From Morinoia aosen (Eukaryota; Arthropoda; Malacostraca; Amphipoda; Talitridae): 64,000 bases of DNA. Made by a program: the position numbers and the translations under genes. The stretch spans positions 76,442,095-76,506,094 of the forward strand of contig CM059562.1 of NCBI GenBank assembly GCA_030386875.1, given 5' to 3'. Numbering within the stretch: the stretch's first letter is position 1; each line of letters opens with the position of its first letter. Positions 57,495 to 64,000 of this stretch are shown here, piece after piece. The notes under the pieces are model-generated. The model made no database searches. It was not told the origin of the DNA and worked only from the letters and a program-made list of their open reading frames with translations.

Positions 57495-60400
57495 AAAAGA
57501 AGCTGTGAAAATGGGGAAGCTGTGAAAATGAGGAAGCTGTGAAAATGAGGAAGCTGTGAAAATGAGGAAGCTGTGAAAAATAAAACAGCTGTGAAAATTG
57601 AAAACTAAAGGAAACCGTGAAAACTAAAAGAAGCTGTGAAAACTAAATGAAACTGTGAAAACTAAATGAAACTGAAAACTAAATGAAACTGTGAAAACTA
57701 AATGAAACTGTAAAAACTAAATGAAACTGTGAAAACTAAATGAAACTGTGAAAACTAAATGAAACTGTGAAAACTAAATGAAACTGTGAAAACTAAATGA
57801 AACTGTGAAAACTAAATGAAACTGTGAAAACTAAATGAAACTGAAAACTAAATGAAACTGTGAAAACTAAATGAAACTGTGAAAACTAAATGAAACTGTG
57901 AAAACTAAATGAAACTGTGAAAACTAAATGAAACTGTGAAAACTAAATTAAACTGTGAAAACTAAATTAAACTGTGAAAACTAAATTAAACTGTGAAAAC
58001 TAAATTAAACTGTGAAAACTAAATTAAACTGTGAAAAATAAATGAAACTGTGAAAAATAAATGAAACTGTGAAAAATAAATGAAACTGTGAAAAATAAAT
58101 GAAACTGTGAAAAATAAATGAAACTGTGAAAACTGAAGGCAACTGTGAAAACTGAAGGCAACTGTGAAAACTGAAGGCAACTGTGAAAACTGAAGGCAAC
58201 TGTGAAAACTGAAGGCAACTGTGAAAACTGAAGGCAACTGTGAAAACTGAAGGCAACTGTGAAAACTGAAGGCAACTGTGAAAACTGAAGGCAACTGTGA
58301 AAACTGAAGGCAACTGTGAAAACTGAAGGCAACTGTGAAAACTGAAGGCAACTGTGAAAACTGAAGGCAACTGTGAAAACTGAAGGCAACTGTGAAAACT
58401 GAAGGCAACTGTGAAAACTGAAGGCAACTGTGAAAACTGAAGGCAACTGTGAAAACTGAAGGCAACTGTGAAAACTGAAGGCAACTGTGAAAACTGAAGG
58501 CAACTGTGAAAACTGAAGGCAACTGTGAAAACTGAAGGCAACTGTGAAAACTGAAGGCAACTGTGAAAACTGAAGGCAACTGTGAAAACTGAAGGCAACT
58601 GTGAAAACTGAAGGCAACTGTGAAAACTGAAGGCAACTGTGAAAACTGAAGGCAACTGTGAAAACTGAAGGCAACTGTGAAAACTGAAGGCAACTGTGAA
58701 AACTGAAGGCAACTGTGAAAACTGAAGGCAACTGTGAAAACTGAAGGCAACTGTGAAAACTGAAGGCAACTGTGAAAACTGAAGGCAACTGTGAAAACTG
58801 AAGGCAACTGTGAAAACTGAAGGCAACTGTGAAAACTGAAGGCAACTGTGAAAACTGAAGGCAACTGTGAAAACTGAAGGCAACTGTGAAAACTGAAGGC
58901 AACTGTGAAAACTGAAGGCAACTGTGAAAACTGAAGGCAACTGTGAAAACTGAAGGCAACTGTGAAAACTGAAGGCAACTGTGAAAACTGAAGGCAACTG
59001 TGAAAACTGAAGGCAACTGTGAAAACTGAAGGCAACTGTGAAAACTGAAGGCAACTGTGAAAACTGAAGGCAACTGTGAAAACTGAAGGCAACTGTGAAA
59101 ACTGAAGGCAACTGTGAAAACTGAAGGCAACTGTGAAAACTGAAGGCAACTGTGAAAACTGAAGGCAACTGTGAAAACTGAAGGCAACTGTGAAAACTGA
59201 AGGCAACTGTGAAAACTGAAGGCAACTGTGAAAACTGAAGGCAACTGTGAAAACTGAAGGCAACTGTGAAAACTGAAGGCAACTGTGAAAACTGAAGGCA
59301 ACTGTGAAAACTGAAGGCAACTGTGAAAACTGAAGGCAACTGTGAAAACTGAAGGCAACTGTGAAAACTGAAGGCAACTGTGAAAACTGAAGGCAACTGT
59401 GAAAACTGAAGGCAACTGTGAAAACTGAAGGCAACTGTGAAAACTGAAGGCAACTGTGAAAACTGAAGGCAACTGTGAAAACTGAAGGCAACTGTGAAAA
59501 CTGAAGGCAACTGTGAAAACTGAAGGCAACTGTGAAAACTGAAGGCAACTGTGAAAACTGAAGGCAACTGTGAAAACTGAAGGCAACTGTGAAAACTGAA
59601 GGCAACTGTGAAAACTGAAGGCAACTGTGAAAACTGAAGGCAACTGTGAAAACTGAAGGCAACTGTGAAAACTGAAGGCAACTGTGAAAACTGAAGGCAA
59701 CTGTGAAAACTGAAGGCAACTGTGAAAACTGAAGGCAACTGTGAAAACTGAAGGCAACTGTGAAAACTGAAGGCAACTGTGAAAACTGAAGGCAACTGTG
59801 AAAACTGAAGGCAACTGTGAAAACTGAAGGCAACTGTGAAAACTGAAGGCAACTGTGAAAACTGAAGGCAACTGTGAAAACTGAAGGCAACTGTGAAAAC
59901 TGAAGGCAACTGTGAAAACTGAAGGCAACTGTGAAAACTGAAGGCAACTGTGAAAACTGAAGGCAACTGTGAAAACTGAAGGCAACTGTGAAAACTGAAG
60001 GCAACTGTGAAAACTGAAGGCAACTGTGAAAGCTGAAGGCAACTGTGAAAGCTGAAGGCAACTGTGAAAGCTGAAGGCAACTGTGAAAGCTGAAGGCAAC
60101 TGTGAAAGCTGAAGGCAACTGTGAAAGCTGAAGGCAACTGTGAAAGCTGAAGGCAACTGTGAAAGCTGAAGGCAACTGTGAAAGCTGAAGGCAACTGTGA
60201 AAGCTGAAGGCAACTGTGAAAGCTGAAGGCAACTGTGAAAGCTGAAGGCAACTGTGAAAGCTGAAGGCAACTGTGAAAGCTGAAGGCAACTGTGAAAGCT
60301 GAAGGCAACTGTGAAAGCTGAAGGCAACTGTGAAAGCTGAAGGCAACTGTGAAAGCTGAAGGCAACTGTGAAAGCTGAAGGCAACTGTGAAAGCTGAAGG

Positions 60401-62110
60401 CAACTGTGAAAGCTGAAGGCAACTGTGAAAGCTGAAGGCAACTGTGAAAGCTGAAGGCAACTGTGAAAGCTGAAGGCAACTGTGAAAGCTGAAGGCAACT
60501 GTGAAAGCTGAAGGCAACTGTGAAAGCTGAAGGCAACTGTGAAAGCTGAAGGCAACTGTGAAAGCTGAAGGCAACTGTGAAAGCTGAAGGCAACTGTGAA
60601 AGCTGAAGGCAACTGTGAAAGCTAAAGGCAACTGTGAAAGCTAAAGGCAACTGTGAAAGCTAAAGGCAACTGTGAAAGCTAAAGGCAACTGTGAAAGCTA
60701 AAGGCAACTGTGAAAGCTAAAGGCAACTGTGAAAGCTAAAGGCAACTGTGAAAGCTAAAGGCAACTGTGAAAGCTAAAGGCAACTGTGAAAGCTAAAGGC
60801 AACTGTGAAAGCTAAAGGCAACTGTGAAAGCTAAAGGCAACTGTGAAAGCTAAAGGCAACTGTGAAAGCTAAAGGCAACTGTGAAAGCTAAAGGCAACTG
60901 TGAAAGCTAAAGGCAACTGTGAAAGCTAAAGGCAACTGTGAAAGCTAAAGGCAACTGTGAAAGCTAAAGGCAACTGTGAAAGCTAAAGGCAACTGTGAAA
61001 GCTAAAGGCAACTGTGAAAGCTAAAGGCAACTGTGAAAGCTAAAGGCAACTGTGAAAGCTAAAGGCAACTGTGAAAGCTAAAGGCAACTGTGAAAGCTAA
61101 AGGCAACTGTGAAAGCTAAAGGCAACTGTGAAAGCTAAAGGCAACTGTGAAAGCTAAAGGCAACTGTGAAAGCTAAAGGCAACTGTGAAAGCTAAAGGCA
61201 ACTGTGAAAGCTAAAGGCAACTGTGAAAGCTAAAGGCAACTGTGAAAGCTAAAGGCAACTGTGAAAGCTAAAGGCAACTGTGAAAGCTAAAGGCAACTGT
61301 GAAAGCTAAAGGCAACTGTGAAAGCTAAAGGCAACTGTGAAAGCTAAAGGCAACTGTGAAAGCTAAAGGCAACTGTGAAAGCTAAAGGCAACTGTGAAAG
61401 CTAAAGGCAACTGTGAAAGCTAAAGGCAACTGTGAAAGCTAAAGGCAACTGTGAAAGCTAAAGGCAACTGTGAAAGCTAAAGGCAACTGTGAAAGCTAAA
61501 GGCAACTGTGAAAGCTAAAGGCAACTGTGAAAGCTAAAGGCAACTGTGAAAGCTAAAGGCAACTGTGAAAGCTAAAGGCAACTGTGAAAAGGAAACTAAA
61601 AACTAAAGACAACTGTGAAAAGGAAACTAAAAACTAAAGACAACTGTGAAAAGGAAACTAAAAACTAAAGACAACTGTGAAAAGGAAACTAAAAACTAAA
61701 GACAACTGTGAAAAGGAAACTAAAAACTAAAGACAACTGTGAAAAGGAAACTAAAAACTAAAGACAACTGTGAAAAGGAAACTAAAAACTAAAGACAACT
61801 GTGAAAAGGAAACTAAAAACTAAAGACAACTGTGAAAAGGAAACTAAAAACTAAAGACAACTGTGAAAAGGAAACTAAAAACTAAAGACAACTGTGAAAA
61901 GGAAACTAAAAACTAAAGACAACTGTGAAAAGGAAACTAAAAACTAAAGACAACTGTGAAAATGAAACTAAAAACTAAAGACAACTGTGAAAATGAAACT
62001 AAAAACTAAAGACAACTGTGAAAATGAAACTAAAAACTAAAGACAACTGTGAAAATGAAACTAAAAACTAAAGACAACTGTGAAAATGAAACTAAAAACT
62101 AAAGGTAACT
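57495..62110. repeat. 19-bp satellite with ordered variant zones, 4.6 kb
   Basis: A 17-bp AGCTGTGAAAATGAGGA start, then 19-bp units changing in steps: AACTGTGAAAACTAAATGA (to about 57940), an AAATTAA form (to about 58030), GAAAAATAAATGA (to about 58125), AACTGTGAAAACTGAAGGC (to about 60030, about 100 copies), AACTGTGAAAGCTGAAGGC (to about 60620), AACTGTGAAAGCTAAAGGC (to about 61580), then a 31-bp compound unit (AACTGTGAAAAGGAAACTAA plus AAACTAAAGAC) and its AATGAAAC variant to the end. Minus-strand frames of 862-881 codons exist only because none of the phases meets a stop. Confidence 0.98.
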
Positions 62111-62391
62111 GTGAATAAAAAAGCGATGGAGAAATAGAAGCTCAATGAAATGTCCCCCGATGTGCTTCCATCCAACGGCATGGAGAAAAACAAGGAGTGG
62201 CTTGCCTAATTCCTCTAAAAACACGCCTTGACTCTCGCTTGCGCAGGTTTTCAGTTCAAGCAACGGGAAAGTTTCAGAACTTGTGTTCTAAATTCGTTTC
62301 ATTCCAGGGGATATGAAAATATTTCTGAGATTCAGTATTGATTTTTTGTATGAGACCTTCGTATCTCAGTCAGCGTTTTGAATTTCGTTCA
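62111..62391. other. unique spacer
   Basis: No feature recognised. Confidence 0.4.
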
Positions 62392-62742
62392 AACATCTTC
62401 ATTTCACGTTGAATGAAGGTTTTTATATTTTGTTGAGTAAACATTTTAATTCCGTGTTTAGGAAACATTTTCATTCCGTTTTGAACCAACATTTCCATAT
62501 CATTTCTAAACAATATTTTCATTTCCTTTTGGATAAACTTTTCATTTCACATTGAATAATTATTTCCATATAATTTTAAACAAACTTTTCATTCCATTTT
62601 GAGGAAGAATTTTAATTCCACTTAGAATGAAGATTTTCATTTAGACCAAACAAACTAACTTTATTCTGAAAAAACATTTGGTTCCATTTCGAGTAAACAT
62701 TTCCATATAATTTTAAAAGAACACCTTCATGTTTTGAACAAA
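62392..62742. repeat. old, degenerate 24-bp tandem repeat, about 14 copies
   Basis: Successive 24-base segments such as AACATTTTAATTCCGTGTTT(AGGA) and AACATTTTCATTCCGTTTTG(AACC) stay in register with high divergence. The consensus is near AACATTTTCATTYCRTTTTG plus ARYA. It is much older than its neighbours. Confidence 0.8.
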
Positions 62743-63049
62743 CTTCGAAGCGAAATTCCTCGAATGCAACCTATATCATTCCCCGTTTCACTTCTGTTAT
62801 TCAAAGGGAATACATGCCGAAGTAACTTTATGAGATATCCCGCCCGCCTCCCACACCAACGCGGCGCTGCCCAGCGCCGTCGTATCGTGCGCACCACCGA
62901 ACTCAGACGCCATTTAAAAGTGCATTTTTGTTCCTAATGGCACCGCAAATTTAGCTTCTATTTCGTGCTAAAAATTTCGGCTTTCCCATCTCGCACTGCG
63001 AATTTTTTTTGCCGTCGTTCTATCTACCCATTTTTTCTCTCCATTATGA
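62743..63049. other. unique sequence
   Basis: A 67-codon frame at 62734-62937 without a domain; GC-rich patch at about 62838-62915. Confidence 0.45.
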
Positions 63050-64000
63050 CTCTCCAGTTCGTGTCTCCATTTCGTCTCTCCATTTGGTCCCTCCATTTGG
63101 TCTTTCCATTTGGTCTTTCCATTTGGTCTCTCCATTTGGTCTTTCCATTTGGTCTTTCCATTTGGTCTTTCCATTTGGTCTTTCCATTTGGTCTTTCCAT
63201 TTGGTCTTTCCATTTGGTCTTTCCATTTGGTCTTTCCATTTGGTCTTTCCATTTGGTCTTTCCATTTGGTCTTTCCATTTGGTCTCTCCATTTGGTCTCT
63301 CCATTTGGTCTTTCCATTTGGTTTTTCCATTTGGTCTTTCCATTTGGTCTTTCCATTTGGTCTTTCCATTTGGTCTTTCCATTTGGTCTTTCCATTTGGT
63401 CTTTCCATTTGGTCTTTCCATTTGGTCTCTCCATTTGGTCTCTCCATTTGGTCTTTCCATTTGGTCTTTCCATTTGGTCTCTCCATTTGGTCTCTCCATT
63501 TGGTCTCTCCATTTGGTCTTTCCATTTGGTCTTTCCATTTGGTCTTTCCATTTGGTCTTTCCATTTGGTCTTTCCATTTGGTCTCTCCATTTGGTCTCTC
63601 CATTTGGTCTTTCCATTTGGTCTTTCCATTTGGTCTCTCCATTTGGTCTTTCCATTTGGTCTTTCCATTTGGTCTTTCCATTTGGTCTTTCCATTTGGTC
63701 TTTCCATTTGGTCTTTCCATTTGGTCTTTCGATTTGGTCTTTCCATTTGGTCTTTCGATTTGGTCTTTCCATTTGGTCTTTCCATTTGGTCTTTCCATTT
63801 GGTCTTTCCATTTGGTCTTTCCATTTGGTCTTTCCATTTGGTCTTTCCATTTGGTCTTTCCATTTGGTCTCTCCATTTGGTCTTTCCATTTGGTCTCTCC
63901 ATTTGGTCTTTCCATTTGGTCTTTCCATTTGGTCTTTCCATTTGGTCTTTCCATTTGGTCTTTCCATTTGGTCTTTCCATTTGGTCTTTCCATTTGGTCT
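63050..64000. repeat. 13-bp satellite, at least 73 copies, open at the window end
   Basis: Unit CTTTCCATTTGGT, with CTCTCC and CTTTCG variants scattered. It continues past base 64000. All three minus frames stay open (307-341 codons, a KTKWKDQMERPNG period of 13 residues); these are artefacts. Confidence 0.97.

Noticed and set aside
62968-63993. Lysine-rich repeat proteins of 307-341 codons on the minus strand
   Set aside because: The 13-bp unit opens all three phases simultaneously.

Overview
This is eukaryotic nuclear DNA, most likely from an arthropod and plausibly an insect. The evidence is a near-complete non-LTR retrotransposon of the type with a C-terminal RNase H domain and a TAA-type tail (as in I-clade elements), several short non-autonomous DNA transposons flanked by TTAA, and compact AT-rich DNA between them. 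I found no host protein-coding gene, tRNA or rRNA that the sequence supports. Nearly every long open frame outside the retrotransposon is a by-product of a tandem repeat, and those frames are not annotated as genes.

Layout. 1-6.7 kb: unique AT-rich DNA with minisatellites of 27, 20, 14 and about 23 bp, plus a TTAA-type MITE at 5.5 kb. 6.7-12.7 kb: unremarkable AT-rich DNA. 12.7-15 kb: two inverted-repeat elements (one enclosing 68-bp tandem repeats), a copy of a roughly 530-bp TTAA-type element and another MITE. 15.66-18.94 kb: a 20-bp minisatellite of about 164 copies. 19.5-21 kb: a mariner-like MITE, a dispersed repeat (called F here) and a TTAA MITE. 21.47-28.13 kb: a 6.67-kb LINE with 5' UTR, ORF1 (zinc knuckles), ORF2 (endonuclease, reverse transcriptase, RNase H) and a 3' (ATA)n tail. 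It lies inside an older TTAA-type element and is flanked by a 13-bp target-site duplication. 28-33 kb: F repeats, a 15-bp array grown inside one of them, and a 29-bp array. 33.4-37.05 kb: a CTG-like microsatellite, a 24-bp array and a 17-bp CpG-rich array that is split by a 1.78-kb insertion with TG...CA ends. 37-43 kb: MITEs, a 69-bp triplication and an 18-bp array. 43.5-52 kb: arrays of 42/44, 71 and 31/29 bp. 52-64 kb: a TTAA MITE, an F repeat, then arrays of 51, 19/31, degenerate 24, and 13 bp that runs off the window end.

Tandem arrays make up roughly 20 kb, about a third of the window, and belong to at least 18 unrelated unit families. Several keep a readable growth history: ordered variant zones, higher-order repeats, internal duplications, and array birth inside dispersed repeats. 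The only functional gene set visible is the LINE's own ORF1/ORF2 pair. It looks recently inserted but carries one frameshift in each ORF, so this copy is probably not autonomous as it reads here.

I did not find a convincing new enzymatic or defence system. What deserves a second look is the nested transposition history, the shared architecture of three TTAA-type MITE families, and the zone-by-zone expansion of the satellites.
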